Notes: generated by a model not told the origin, from the letters alone. Numbered from the stretch's first letter, positions 1 to 11,369 are shown. The stretch: 64,000 nt of DNA from Carettochelys insculpta (GCF_033958435.1 NC_134137.1:177829501-177893500), one strand, 5' to 3'. Made by a program: numbers and translations.

Positions 1-276
1 TAAGGGAGCGGCTCGCTGTTGCCCTGGAAGCGCTACTTTGCCCTGTGGCCCTGTCTGCAGCTGTTCCTGGCACCCTTATTTCGATGTGTGCTACTTTGGC
101 GTGTAGACGTTCCCTCGCAGCGCCTATTTAGATGTGGTGCTGCCCAACGTCGATGTTGAACGTCGACGTTGCCAGCCCTGGAGGACGTGTAGACGTTATT
201 CATTGAAATAGCCTATTTTGATGTCGCTACATCGAAATAAGCTATTTCGATGTAGCGTGCACGTGTAGACATAGCC
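1..276 (-). mobile_element. Harbinger-type MITE, right part only (cut by window edge)
   Basis: This is the terminal part of the same ~0.7-kb MITE family seen intact at 25,921 and 19,332. It holds the family's GC-rich segment, the short palindromic words built on ATCGAAATAG, and a terminal end reading GTGTAGACATAGCC. Orientation is opposite to the 25,921 copy. The other half lies outside the window. Confidence 0.8.
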
Positions 277-284
277 AGAAGGTC

Positions 285-1520
285 TTAAAAAAAGTTGACA
301 CTTTCTCTGAGGCCTACAAGCAGCTCAACCTCACACTCAACACAAAGAAAGCTAAGGTATTCCTAAAGTATTCCACTAAAAGTCTCCAAATCACCAGCGT
401 CCTGCTTCCAAAATCTGATCAATAAAAAGACCCTGAAGAACATGGACCACTTCCCTCACTTCAGGTCCACCAAAGCAGGGACGGGACAGTTGCCTTCAGG
501 CCTGGTAATTCTAAGGCGTCTTGGGCTCCCAGCTGCCACTGCTACTACTATGGCAATGGTGGTGGTTGGAGCTCTGGTTGCCTTAGAATTGCCAATAGAG
601 TGCCAGAGCGCGATGCCAGGTGCTCCATGGGGCTCTGAGGGGGGACAGTGCTATAGTGTGGGTGGTGCTGAGGGCTGGCTGCCCTGGGCCTGCCCCTCCC
701 ACCCAAGGTCCCACCCTTTTGGGGGGCATGGAGTGAGGCCTCCTACACCTGTTCCGGGGCCTATAGTGGCTGCGAGCCCCACTGTTTTGCCACAGCAGCT
801 GTCTCAGAAAGCTGGCATTGGCAAGGAAATTCAAGACTGCCTTCAATAAGACAGTGAAGCTTACAGATACTTGAGAAAATATATCTTCAAAGATCATGAC
901 ATCAAGAATCTAACCAAGCTTTTTGTGTACCTGACTGCTTTCTTGTACAGTGCTGAAACCTTCGTCACCTACGGGAGACACCTCATGGTTCTTGAACAAT
1001 ACCAACAAAAGTGCCTCTGCAAGATCTGCTGAATCAAGTGGGGTGACTGAAGAACGAATATCAATGTTTTGTCCCAAGCCAAAACCACCAGCATTGAAGC
1101 CATGATCGTCCACCACCCACCCTACTGGGCTGGTCATGTTCTTTGCCAGAAAATTGACTGCTGAAGCAGGTCATGTTCTCACAACAGAGCTAGGGCAAAT
1201 AGGTAAGAAGTGAGCAAATGCAAAGCCAAAATGAAGAAGTGCAGTATTGACAAACTTTCAAGAAATCCGAGACCTTAACCCATCAGAATGAAAAAAAGGA
1301 CTGGTGGTAAGGATCCAAGTATTGCAAGCCAACTGAGTCAACAGAAAATGCAGCAATGGAAAAGGAAGAAAGAATACATTGTCATTTAACTCAACAATAC
1401 AGATCCATCTCTCCCACTAGGAGATGTCTGCACCAGTTGTGGTAAGATCTGTGCATCCTGGATCAATCTCCTTAGCCACCTTTGGATCCATCAGTGATAC
1501 ATGGCTATCATTTTATCTAA
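285..1520 (+). pseudogene. Decayed LINE: reverse transcriptase C-terminal part plus zinc finger
   Basis: Translated pieces in shifting frames read as the end of a non-LTR retrotransposon polyprotein. About 300-470 gives a stretch containing LNLTLNTKKAKV. About 860-1,140 gives YRYLRKYIFKDHDIK, then a segment with SAETFVTYGRHL and TTSIEAMIVHHP, the C-terminal RT region of this LINE type. About 1,420-1,500 gives CTSCGKICASWINLLSHLWIH, a degenerate C2H2-like finger that ends such proteins. Stops and frameshifts are frequent, and a GC-rich block (about 470-800) interrupts the reading. The element is dead. I cannot name the clade with certainty; no endonuclease domain or 5' part is visible. Confidence 0.6.
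470..800. repeat. GC-rich block interrupting the LINE
   Basis: The LINE reading is broken after a segment ending HFPHFRST and resumes at LSQKAGIGKEIQ. The block between them is much more GC-rich than its flanks and has no LINE similarity that I can see. It is probably an inserted repeat. Boundaries are approximate and no clear target duplication was found. Confidence 0.4.
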
Positions 1521-1678
1521 TGCAATCACTGTTGAACTCTGAGGGATTGCTGATGACCAGTCAATTTTAAATATCATTTTGCTTTTTCCCTTGACAAATA
1601 TACTCCAATGTGTGATAAGAAAAATATTTTCCGTTTTAAATATTTATATGCAAAGTAAATTCAACCCTATGGCTTTAC

Positions 1679-1710
<32 letters not shown>

Positions 1711-1711
1711 A
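1679..1711. repeat. (TA)n microsatellite
   Basis: Alternating TA run with a single TG interruption. Confidence 0.9.
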
Positions 1712-1783
1712 AATCTGCCCACTGAGCTTCCAGATTTACAATACTAACATCTCCACATTCTGTGCTGCTGTATCTATGGATTC
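1711..1783 (+). repeat. Diverged direct repeat, copy 1
   Basis: This stretch and 2,456-2,530 share a recognisable order of words: CCACTG-GCTTCCAGAT, then ACATTCTGTGCTGCT and ATCTATGG. The copies are in the same orientation about 745 bp apart. They may be two copies of an old dispersed repeat or a local duplication. The rest of 1,521-2,806 shows nothing I can identify. Confidence 0.6.
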
Positions 1784-2455
1784 TCTGTACTGTAAATTAA
1801 ATATAAAACATGAAATGAATTTGTAAGTGTAAAGTCTGCAGCAAATTTCTTCAGTGAGTGGGAGAAAACACCCAGCCACCCACCCTCTCTCTGTGTTGCT
1901 CTAATCTTGTACACATCAAAATGCTTTGGCTGAGAAGACATTCTAGCCAATGGGCATCCAAACGACAAAGATAAATACATGTCCTATACCTCTTTGCAGG
2001 GTCTAACTTGTGGTACATTTAAGCACAGTGTTCAAATGTTGGCATTAGGATTTCACTCTGGTTATTTTAGGATGAAAAGAAAACTAATCATGTCTTTCCA
2101 CTGACACACAGGGAACTGACACACAAAAAGAGTGTTCCATATTTTGATGCTTAAAGTTAAGCTCTATTTAGGTATCAGACTTCAATTCTCACCACCTTTG
2201 AAAAGATCAGTCCAACTATTCAGCTGCTTAACTACGGCATTAGGCACCTAACATTAGGTATTCAGGTTTGGAAAATTTTGGCTATAAACTCTCATTGATA
2301 TAAACAAAAAAGTTTTGGACTCAAGTTTTCTCAGTTTTCATGGGAGTACTGATTTCTCAGCAGGCATGTTGTAGGGTACCCTGACGCAAAGAGAAGCTAC
2401 CCTCATTAGTTGCTAATATTTAGTTATATGGGCAATGGGCAGAAGAATTCTTTGA

Positions 2456-2530
2456 AAATTTGTCCACTGGGCTTCCAGATACGACAATGTTGACATGTCT
2501 ACATTCTGTGCTGCTATATCTATGGCTACG
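2456..2530 (+). repeat. Diverged direct repeat, copy 2
   Basis: Partner of 1,711-1,783, with scattered substitutions. Family not recognised. Confidence 0.6.
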
Positions 2531-2806
2531 CTTGATAAATGAGAGGAGGGGGTAATTAAACTCCCATCCAAACCATTGAGCTGCCCCTATACCAACATAC
2601 ACAGATTCTGAGTAAGAGAACTATGTATTCAGATTTAGAATTAAGATGTTAAAGACTTGCCTTCAGACAGTTGGCTACTATTTGATTCTGCATTACTGAA
2701 AGCTACCCATCTAGTTCCAGTTAAAAATCACTTCACATGCCAGCTGTTGCGGAGTTTGAAGAATCTGATGCTAATTTATACTGGCCAGGGGAAGGAATGA
2801 AAACGC

Positions 2807-2818
2807 TATCTGATTCAA
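2807..2818. repeat. Left target-site duplication of PLE dimer 1
   Basis: The 12-mer TATCTGATTCAA occurs here and again at 4,258-4,269, exactly at the outer edges of the inverted PLE pair. Confidence 0.85.
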
Positions 2819-3072
2819 CAGTAACAGAGGGGAAGCCGTGCTAGTCTATACACGATCAAAACAAAAAGCAGTCAAGTAGCACTTTAAAGACTAGCAAAAT
2901 AGGTTTATTAGGTGAGCTTTCGTGGGACAGACCCACTTCTTCAGACCATAGCCAGACCAGAACAGACTCAATATTTAAGGCACAGAGAACCAAAAACAGT
3001 AAGCAAGGAGGACAAATCAGAAAAAGAGAGTCAAGGTGAGCAAATCAGAGAGTGGAGGGGTGGGGGGGAAGG

Positions 3073-3546
3073 TCAAGAATTAGATTGAGCCAAGTATGCA
3101 GACGAGCCCCTATAATGACTCAGAAAGTTCCCATCACGATTTAAACCATGTGTTAATGTGCCTAATTTGAATATAAAAGCCAGCTCGGCTGTTTCCCTTT
3201 CCAGAACGGTGTGATAATTCTTCAATAACACACATACCTTTAGGTCATTGACAGAATGCCCCATTCCATTAAAATGTCGACTAACTGGTTTGTAGATCTG
3301 GAGTGGTTTGATGTCTATTTTGTGCCCATTGACCCTTTGTCTAAGGGAGTTAGAAGCCTGTCCAATGTACAAAGCATCTGGGCATTGTTGGCACATGATG
3401 GCATATGTGATGTTACTAGAGGAGCATGAGAAAGTGCCCGTGATTTTGTGAGTAACCTGGTTAGGTCCAGTGATGGTATTTCCAGAGAAGATATGTGGAC
3501 AAAGCTGGCAGCGGGCTTTGCTGCAGGGAAAGGTTCCAGGACTGGG
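3073..3546 (-). pseudogene. PLE C-terminal GIY-YIG endonuclease fragment (left arm)
   Basis: The minus-strand reading carries the C-terminal endonuclease region of a Penelope-like protein. Visible landmarks are paired cysteines (CQLCPHIF, then CQQCPDA), the core ITYAIMC-LYIGQ, the basic helix RQRVNGHK, a conserved HFNGMGH, and an acidic LERETAEL followed by HGLNRDGNF. In intact PLEs a reverse transcriptase precedes this region and the endonuclease makes the target nick used for priming. No RT is present here, because the copy is truncated where it meets the inverted partner. The frame is open across the centre into the complement of the other arm, but that extension is an artefact of the palindrome. 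Confidence 0.8.
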
Positions 3547-3572
3547 AACCTTTAGACTATACCCCAGGAATA

Positions 3573-4048
3573 CCAGTCCTGGAACCTTTCCCTGCAGCAA
3601 AGCCCGCTGCCAGCTTTGTCCACATATCTTCTCTGGAAATACCATCACTGGACCTAACCAGGTTACTCACAGAATCACGGGCACTTTCTCATGCTCCTCT
3701 AGTAACATCACATATGCCATCATGTGCCAACAATGCCCAGATGCTTTGTACATTGGACAGGCTTCTAACTCCCTTAGACAAAGGGTCAATGGGCACAAAA
3801 TAGACATCAAACCACTCCAGATCCACAAACCAGTTAGTCGACATTTTAATGGAATGGGGCATTCTGTCAATGACCTAAAGGTATGTGTGTTACTGAAGAG
3901 ATATTATCGCACCGTTTTAGAGAGAGAAGTGGACGAGCTGACTTTTATATTCAAATTCGGCACATTAACACATGGTTTAAATCGTGATGGGAACTTTCTG
4001 AGTCATTATAGGGGCTCGTCTGCATACTTGGCTCAATCTAATTCTTGA
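3573..4048 (+). pseudogene. PLE C-terminal GIY-YIG endonuclease fragment (right arm)
   Basis: Mirror copy of the left-arm fragment. It has the same cysteine pairs, LYIGQ core, RQRVNGHK and HGLNRDGNF, and ends with the same YLAQSNS stop. It differs from the left arm by a few substitutions (for example LEREVDELTFIF against LERETAELAFIF) and one or two codons near LKRYYRTV. Both arms keep an open C-terminal frame, which suggests a fairly young insertion. Without the RT portion the fragment should not be autonomous. Confidence 0.8.
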
Positions 4049-4257
4049 CCTTCCCCCCCACCCCTCCACTCTCTGATTTGCTCACCTTGATTCTCTTTTT
4101 CTGATTTGTCCTCCTTGCTTACTGTTTTTGGTTCTCTGTGCCTTAAATATTGAGTCTGTTCTGGTCTGGCTATGGTCTTTAGAAGTGGGTCTGTCCCACG
4201 AAAGCTCACCTAATAAACCTATTTTGCTAGTCTTCAAAGTGCTACTTGACTGCTTTT

Positions 4258-4269
4258 TATCTGATTCAA
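4258..4269. repeat. Right target-site duplication of PLE dimer 1
   Basis: Exact copy of the 12-mer at 2,807-2,818. Confidence 0.85.
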
Positions 4270-6330
4270 GTCAGTCAGTTTACACAGATGTGGGTTGATA
4301 TTAGAATTAGTTTAAGGAGATTTGAGCAAATATGTTCTGTGAAACAGAGTGAATCCGGTGCCTTCACAAAGCTAACCAACCAAATTCACATCCAGGTGTG
4401 CTCTGTCTGGACAATTGTACCATATACATAAACTCAGTACTGCTCACCATGTTGGACATATCACACAGAAGCTACATGTTTTCAGGCTGGTTACTTAAAA
4501 GGCTGTTTTGAGGAGAAAATGCACAGCACAATTTAGCAAGCATTGTTTTGAGTCTCCTCACTGTCTTCACTCTATTTTCAACCTTTATGCATAGTTCTGA
4601 ATGCTAACGAGGAAAAAAAGTGAAGCAATATGTTAGGCAATTGTTAGGTAATAACGAAGAGTAATCAAATAGGAATTTATTTAAAAAAAAGCACCTGCCC
4701 AAACATTGTCCCCTTGACAGCCCAGACAAATGGAATACTTTTATAAAGTTCAGCAATATTTGGATATATGTCTGTCACTTAGTCAACCAAATTACATACT
4801 GCTTGAGTATCATGTACAGCAAACTCTACAATCAGACCATCTTTAGTTTAGTCACTTAGGTAGCAAACTGTCTTTAGGGCTTATGAGTGGAATGAAATAC
4901 TCTCTTCTATTTTTATTTAAAACTTACAGAACAAATTTATATCTGCATGTGGCCTTACCTCCTTTTTGCTACTGAGGATAACCCCACAAAAGTATTCTCT
5001 TTTTTGCTCTAACTGTATTTCGTTTCAACCAGTGCCCTTTTGTGGAGTAGAAATTCAGCTAGCACTCATGTTCCGTCAGGGCACACATATGTAGACCTGC
5101 AGCTACTTACGCCAAGGAGCATTTGTCCTACTCATTGCAAATTCACATTGAATATCTGCTTAGGCTTAATGCTAAAGAAGCAGGACATGCACACGGGAGT
5201 TTTGGACAAAGGCTGCTTTTAACAGACCTATCAATCTATTGTGTATTCTATTTCACTCACACATTATGAAGTAAGGCTGAGGAAAATGTTCATCTATGAA
5301 AGATTCCCCAGAGAGAGGTATGCTAAGACTCCTAGTCTTTCTATATTAGTATGAATGAAATTCAGTGTTTTAAGTGTCAACCCCAAACAGAAACCTCTGG
5401 AGCCTTCCATGGATTTGTGTTTTCAATTTAAGTAACGGCATTAGAAGTGGGTGTTACACAGAAATGTATAATGCACGCATGCACGCGCACACACAGAGGA
5501 AGAACAGTATTCAGCAAGACTTTTCTTTCATAATTCTGGTGTAACAACAAAATAGGCTGCAGTTCAAAGAATACTCCAACTTTTGGAGGCTCTGCTGACA
5601 GCCAGGGCTTAGACCCTTTACGTCAGTGGTGATGGGAATACCGATCTTACAGATATGCAAGAGCTTTAGTAGTTGTTATCAGTATTTCTGAACCACACAC
5701 TTCTTTTCTCTCTTTCTCGCACCCTAACTAGTCTGTTCCCAAAAGGAATACCATATCCATAGAGAAAAAGGCCCGCATTCATGTAGCAAGAGCTATACCT
5801 TACTACAGTGAAGCCTGTTATGTGTTACTGGGCAGTCATATATACAGGTCTCACTCTCACAGGTAATTGGAGTTCCCCACCATTTTCTAACTTCCTGCCA
5901 AAGATGGCTACTGCTGTAATTCATGTTGGGGAAGGAGTCACTATGCAGGAAAACTGAACAAGTTTACAAATCAAATCATTTCCATACACATTATTTAGAG
6001 ATCACCATCACATTATCCTAGGTGGCAGCGTATTACCATGTTACAGGATGAATCTCCTTACACCACACAACATGTTTCTTAAATCTTCCTATAATCACCC
6101 CAGGAGGGATTTTTTTTTTCAAAAAGATGGGCCTGTTTCTGCTTTCAATCACACTACTCCGACTCCAGGGACTTCAAGGGAATTACATTGTTGTAACAGA
6201 GACAAATGTAGCCCTAAATTATCAGACTTCAGACAGTGGGCCAGAGCCTCAACTTGAATAAATTGTTGTAACTCCACTGATGTTAATGGCGCTATGCCAT
6301 TGTACCCTAGCTGAGACTTTAGCCCAGTGT
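4270..6330. other. No gene recognised
   Basis: AT-rich stretch with only short open frames that resemble no known domain. There is a short CA/CG-type dinucleotide tract near 5,475-5,495. Probably intergenic or intronic. Confidence 0.6.
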
Positions 6331-6402
6331 CTTATAGAACACACACTCAGGTATGAAGGGAGCGGAGGAAGGAGCAGCAGTATACTCACCGGTTTTTACA
6401 CC

Positions 6403-6800
6403 AGTGGTGCCAAAACTTTTCCTGTCACCCTCCCGCTTGACCAGTAATGGAATCTATCTGTGCCCCTCCTCTGTTGGCTCACCAGAGCTTGGAAGGAAGG
6501 CAGAGTCAGGGGCTGGAATGGGGATGGGGGAGGACCTGGGCGTAGAAGTAGAGCCTGACCTGGGGCATGGAGGGAATGAGAGCAGAGCTGGGATGAGGGC
6601 GAGGGAGGGGATAGAGCAGAGCAGCTGCTAGGCTGAGGATGGAGCCCGGCTGCAGGCAGAACAGTGCTGAAGCTAGAGGTGGTGCAGGGGGAGGAGTAGA
6701 GAGGTGGCTGGAGACAGAGCTGGTCTGGGGGGCAGAGCAGGCCTAGATGGCAGTCCTTCCCCTCAGGTCTGGACTGGGCACTGCGTCGAATGTTTCTCTG
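6403..6800. repeat. GC-rich repeat with hAT-like left end
   Basis: The left edge reads CAGTGGTGCCAAAACTTTTC, close to the CAGTGGTTCCCAAACTTT end of hAT-type miniature elements such as the one at 61,904. A GC-rich, purine-biased interior follows. I could not find the opposite terminus, so it may be truncated or a composite. The open frames here are low-complexity and not taken as genes. Confidence 0.4.
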
Positions 6801-7642
6801 CATATCCCAAGTTATGAGCTGCAGTTATAAGCGTTTATGTTGATTTTATGTTGTTTGATTGGTTTGTAATGCTCTGCTTGTAAATGTTAGACTCTGAACA
6901 TTAACAATACCTACGGTAGGATATATTTTTATTTTCACTCAATGTTTGCAATGCACTTAGTCAGACAAGGACACTAAACAATGTGCCATATCCATAATAC
7001 ATAGACTAAAGTTCTATGGTCTACATGGCATCTTTAGTTCAACCTAGCGCATATTTTTAATTGCACAGCAATTCCTTCCCCCCGCCAACTCCTTTATAGA
7101 GAATCTACAGTACTTGAAACTGGGAAAAGCAGTAAGCATGTTACATCTTCTGTCAGAGGCCCTGAAGATACAGCTGGGTTTAAATTCTGGAACCTACCCC
7201 ATATCCTGCATTTGTTTTTTTGAGCTTGTGAGATATAAAATTGTGACCTGTGCAGACATGCTCAAAAGTAACTGATCTGTGTTTTTAGTACAGAGGTAAC
7301 TGATCCCTATTTTTAGGCAATAGAATGCATGCACTGTATTCTGATAAAACAAGATCCAGGCTGAACATTTACTCCAAACAACTGAAATCTGAAACCAGGT
7401 TTTAAAAACCATTATCTTTTCTTCCCTTCCACTTGGTGTTGGGTGCACAACTTTACACTTTAAGGTTTAGTAAGATCACAAGTAAATAAACAAAGCATAG
7501 CAAGAGAGGTTGTCAGTGACATTTCTGGTTTTGCCCAAAACCATGAAGTCTCATGAGAAAAGGGATCTCTTGCATTTTTGGCCCATCAAGACCAAAAGAA
7601 TTTGAATAAGTTGAGATAAATTGGGTGAATTAGCTCAGCACA
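6801..7642. other. No gene recognised
   Basis: AT-rich unique-looking DNA. No domain, terminal repeat or tandem array seen. Confidence 0.55.
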
Positions 7643-9033
7643 GCTGTGTCTACACGTGCACGCTACTTCGAAGTAGCGGCACTAACTTCGAAATAGCGCC
7701 CGTCGCGGCTACACGCATCGGGCACTATTTCGAAGTTAACTTCGACATTAGGCGGCGAGACGTCAAAGTCGCTAATCTCATGAGGGGATCGGAATAGCGC
7801 CCTACTTCGATGTTCAACGTCGAAGTAGGGCACGTGTAGATGATCCGCGTCCCGCAACGTCGAAATTGCTGGGTCCTCCATGGTGGCCATCAGCTGGGGG
7901 GTTGAGAGATGCTCTCTCTCCAGCCCCTGCGGGGCTCTATGGTCACCGTGGGCAGCAGCCCTTAGCCCAGGGCTTCTGGCTGCTGCTGCGGCAGCTGGGG
8001 ATCCATGCTGCATGCACAGGGTCTGCAACCAGTTGTCGGCTCTGTGGATCTTGGCTACGTCTACACGTGCACCCAACTTCGAAATAGCTTATTTCGATGT
8101 TGCGACATCGAAATAGGCTATTTCGATGAATAACGTCTACACATCCTCCAGGGCTGGCAACGTCGATGTTCAACTTCGACGTTGCTCAGCCCAACATCGA
8201 AATAGGCACAGCGAGGGAACGTCTACACGCCAAAGTAGCACACATCGAAATAAGGGAGCCAGGCACAGCTGCAGACAGGGTCACGGGGCGGACTCAACAG
8301 CAAGTCACTCCCTTAAAGGGCCCCTCCCAGACACACTTTCATTAAACAGTGCAAGATACACAGAACCAACAACTAGTTGCAGACCCTGTATATGCAGCAC
8401 GGACCCCCAGCTGCAGCAGCAGCAGCCAGAAGCCCTGGGCTAAGGGCTGCTGCCCACGGTGACCACAGAGCCCCGCAAGGGCTGGAGAGAGAGTATCTCT
8501 CAACCCCCCAGCTGATGGCCGCCATGGAGGACCCCGCTATTTCGATGTTGCGGGACGCGGATCGTCTACACGTCCCTACTTCGATGTTGAACGTCGAAGT
8601 AGGGCGCTATTCCCATCCCCTCATGGGGTTAGCGACTTCGACGTCTCGCCGCCTAACGTCGATTTCAACTTCGAAATAGCGCCCAACACGTGTAGACGTG
8701 ACGGGTGCTATTCGAAGTTACTGCCGCTACTTCGAAGTAGCGTGCACGTGTAGACGCAGCTTGTGTGTTGTTTAGTGCAACTGTGTCTGGGAGGGGCCCT
8801 TTAAGGGAGCGGCTTGCTGTTGAGTCCGCCCTGTGACCCTGTCTGCAGCTGTGCCTGGCACCCTTATTTCGATGTGTGCTACTTTGGCGTGTAGACGTAC
8901 CCTCGCAGCGCCTATTTCGATGTGGTGCCGCGCAACGTCGAAGTTGAACATCGACGTTGCCAGCCCTGGAGGACGTGTAGATGTTATTCATCGAAATAGC
9001 CTATTTCGATGTTGGCTTCACGTGTAGACGTAG
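7643..9033 (-). mobile_element. Harbinger-type MITE, split by a second copy
   Basis: The outer element begins GCTGTGTCTACACGTGCACG and ends CACGTGTAGACGTAGCC. Its two halves, 7,643-8,053 and about 8,761-9,033, join to give the structure seen uninterrupted at 19,332-20,040: the left piece stops in the word GGATCTTG and the right piece resumes with TGTTGTTTAG. A 707-bp copy in opposite orientation lies between them. The flanking target duplication is not clean. Confidence 0.85.
8054..8760 (+). mobile_element. Harbinger-type MITE nested in its own family
   Basis: Complete inner copy. It starts GCTACGTCTACACGTGCAC, ends GTGCACGTGTAGACGCAGC, and is flanked by TTG at 8,051-8,053 and 8,761-8,763, a 3-bp duplication of the host MITE sequence. 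The interior matches the copies at 25,921 and 35,507, including the segment near 8,398 equivalent to the first codons of the Harbinger transposase. Confidence 0.88.
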
Positions 9034-9660
9034 CCCACATGAGCTGAGTGAGACTCACTATTTATGAGTGAAAAGTGACCACACTGTCACTAGTTTTGGT
9101 TTCCATGGGTTCCTGAACCCAGTGTTTTGCTTTGAGTTTGGGATTCAAATTAATCCAAAAGTTCAAGCAGAAATTCAACCACAATCTTTTTTTTCACCCC
9201 AAACCACAATCTAGCCTGGGTTTGCTTGAACCTTGACATGAGTTTCTGGAAAATATGCAACAACTGCAGTGAACCTAGCCCAAATTTAGGATCTTTATTT
9301 TTATCAGGGTGGCATGCAAAGTCCCAAGTCAGGCATCTCCATGGTAGGCACTGTACAGCCAAACTGCTGGATATGGTTCCTGCTCAAAGTACTTGAAGTT
9401 ACCATGAAACTTCATTGAATGCTGGTTAGATTTTTTTTCCAGGAAATTTTAAAGGCTCTTTCTTAAGCAGCCCAGAGAAAGTTTCTGAAAAGAATCCATT
9501 ATTCTGTTACAAACACAAAGACTAAGAGCTGGTAGCATCTGTTCTTTCTGGGGGATTTCAAATAAGCTTGCATCATTTTATGTACCCTGTGAAGAGTATA
9601 GAAGGCCAAGAGAGCCACAGTGACGACATTTTTCGCCAACACATACAGATGTTCAGGTTA
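9034..9660. other. No gene recognised
   Basis: Unique-looking sequence with no feature I can support. Confidence 0.5.
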
Positions 9661-11320
9661 GTAATAGCAGGAATATAAAGATGCAGTAAGAACAAATCAT
9701 GCCAAATCAACTTGCTGTCACTCTTTGACTGGGTAACTGATTTGGTGGATGGGGGGGAATGTGATGGGCATAACGTGCATGGATTTCAGCCAGGCTTTTG
9801 ACACAGTCCCACATGACATTGTGATAAGTAAGAGGAAGAAATGCGGGCTTGCCAGAACTACCAGTAAATGGATACATATTTTGTTAAACAGCCACCACCA
9901 AAGGTTAATTATTAATGGAATGATGCTGGATTGGCGGGAGGTCTCAAGCAGAGTTCCAGAGGGACCTGTTCTAGGTCTGGTGTTGTGTAAGATCTTTATT
10001 CATGACCTGACTAAAGGCAGAGACAGCATACTGATCAAGTTTGCAAATGACACAAAGCTAGCGCACGTTGCCAACACTTTGAAAATCCAGCGGGATCTTG
10101 ATAATATAGGAGAACTGGGCTATAGACATCACAATGACATTCAATATAGAGATAAATGTAACGTGCTCCATTTAGGAAGAAGAAACAAAGGCATGATGGG
10201 GGGAAAATGGTTTGGCAGCTGCACTGCCGAGATGATCTGGGAGTTGTGGTGGATCACTACATCAACATGTGTCAAGAATGCAATGCAGTTGCTGTTGCAA
10301 AAAAAAGCAAACGCAATTTTAGATCTCCTTAGCAGATAATGCAAATCGCAAGAGGTGACAAATGACAACACCACTCTACTTTGTGCCGTTTAGGTCTCAG
10401 CTAGAGCAAAGTTCAGTTTTGGTCCCCAATGTATACTAAGGACTAGAGAAACTTTAATGCGGTGATGTCCAAAAGAAATTTAACAACTGTCATACCCGCC
10501 TGGCCACTTTCCTGAGCCAGGCACCCTACCACTCACCCCCCCTCCACAGCCACCCCGCCCCCGCCCGTGCAAACTGCCAGTGGCTCACCAGAACCACCCA
10601 GCCCCAAGCTGCGCGAGCTGCCCAGCTGTGAGCCGCATTGTGCGAGCAGCCCAGCCTCAAGCCACCCAGCCCTGAGCTGCCCTGTGGCCCTGATTGAGCT
10701 GCAGGAGGAGCTGCCTCTGTTGCTGCCACCACAGGCTTGTCCCACCAAGTGGTGGGGTGCGTGCGTGGAGGGGCAGAGGGCTTTCCACATGTGCGGCTGT
10801 AACGAGCTGCTTCACCCATGCCGCACTGTCCAGTTCACCCCACGTGGCGAATGGACAGCATATTGGACACTGCAGCCGTGAAGAACCCAGAAGTGACAAA
10901 GATGATTAAAAGGCGGGAACGCAAGCCGTATGAGCACAGCCTGGAGACAGTGGGCATGTTTAATTTGGAAAATAGATTAACTGGGGTGGGGGATATGGAA
11001 GCGGTCTCTAAATACTTGGAAAGCTGTCATAAAAAAGACGGAGAAAAATTGTTCTTTGTTGTCATGGAAGGCAGGAGAGGAATCAGTGGCTCAAACTGCA
11101 GCACAGCAGATTTAGAGTAAATCTCAGGAAAAACTTCTTCAAAAACTTTAGGACAGTGGAACAGACTGCCTAGGGAGGTTGTGGTACCTGCGTCATTGGA
11201 GGTTTTTGAAAGAAAGTTGGATAGTCATCTGTCCTAGGTTGTTAAGATGCCCTGGGCGGGAGGGGTAGACCAGGTGGCCCTTGTGGTCCCCACTAACCTT
11301 ATCATTCTATGTCATTGTGT
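9661..11320 (+). pseudogene. CR1-type LINE remnant (RT and 3' end)
   Basis: From about 9,749 the translation gives a degraded LINE reverse transcriptase. It contains CMDFSQAFDTVPHDI (finger/palm start), a degraded GVPQGSVLGP motif read as RVPEGPVLGLVL, IFIHDL, and FANDTKLA in place of the catalytic FADDTKL, so one catalytic Asp is changed to Asn. LDNIGELG and CNVLHLGRR follow. After a GC-rich interruption the CR1-like 3' part resumes near 10,896 (CAAAGATGATTAAAAGG) and runs through the typical 'lightly decayed' 3' region to about 11,315. The intact family protein has an apurinic endonuclease upstream, which is not present. Inactive. Confidence 0.75.
10490..10890. repeat. GC-rich block interrupting the CR1 remnant
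   Basis: The CR1 sequence stops near 10,470 and continues near 10,896. The intervening ~400 bp is highly GC-rich with repeated GAGCTGCCCAGC-like words. The block has no recognisable family and its several overlapping open frames are a composition effect. Probably an inserted repeat. Confidence 0.45.
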
Positions 11321-11369
11321 GCATATAAACTGATGCATACAATAGAGACAAGGTAAGTATCTTTCTTTT

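Larger units (their letters stand above)
2819..4257. mobile_element. Penelope-like element, head-to-head dimer 1
   Basis: Two 5'-truncated PLE copies of about 0.7 kb each face away from one another. Both outer ends carry the PLE 3' terminal sequence (AAAGCAGTCAAGTAGCACTT on the left, its complement on the right). The arms are nearly identical apart from scattered changes. The inverted symmetry runs in to CCAGGACTGG at 3,537-3,546 and CCAGTCCTGG at 3,573-3,582, leaving a ~26-bp unpaired centre. The unit is bounded by a 12-bp direct repeat, so it appears to have been inserted once as a dimer. Confidence 0.85.
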
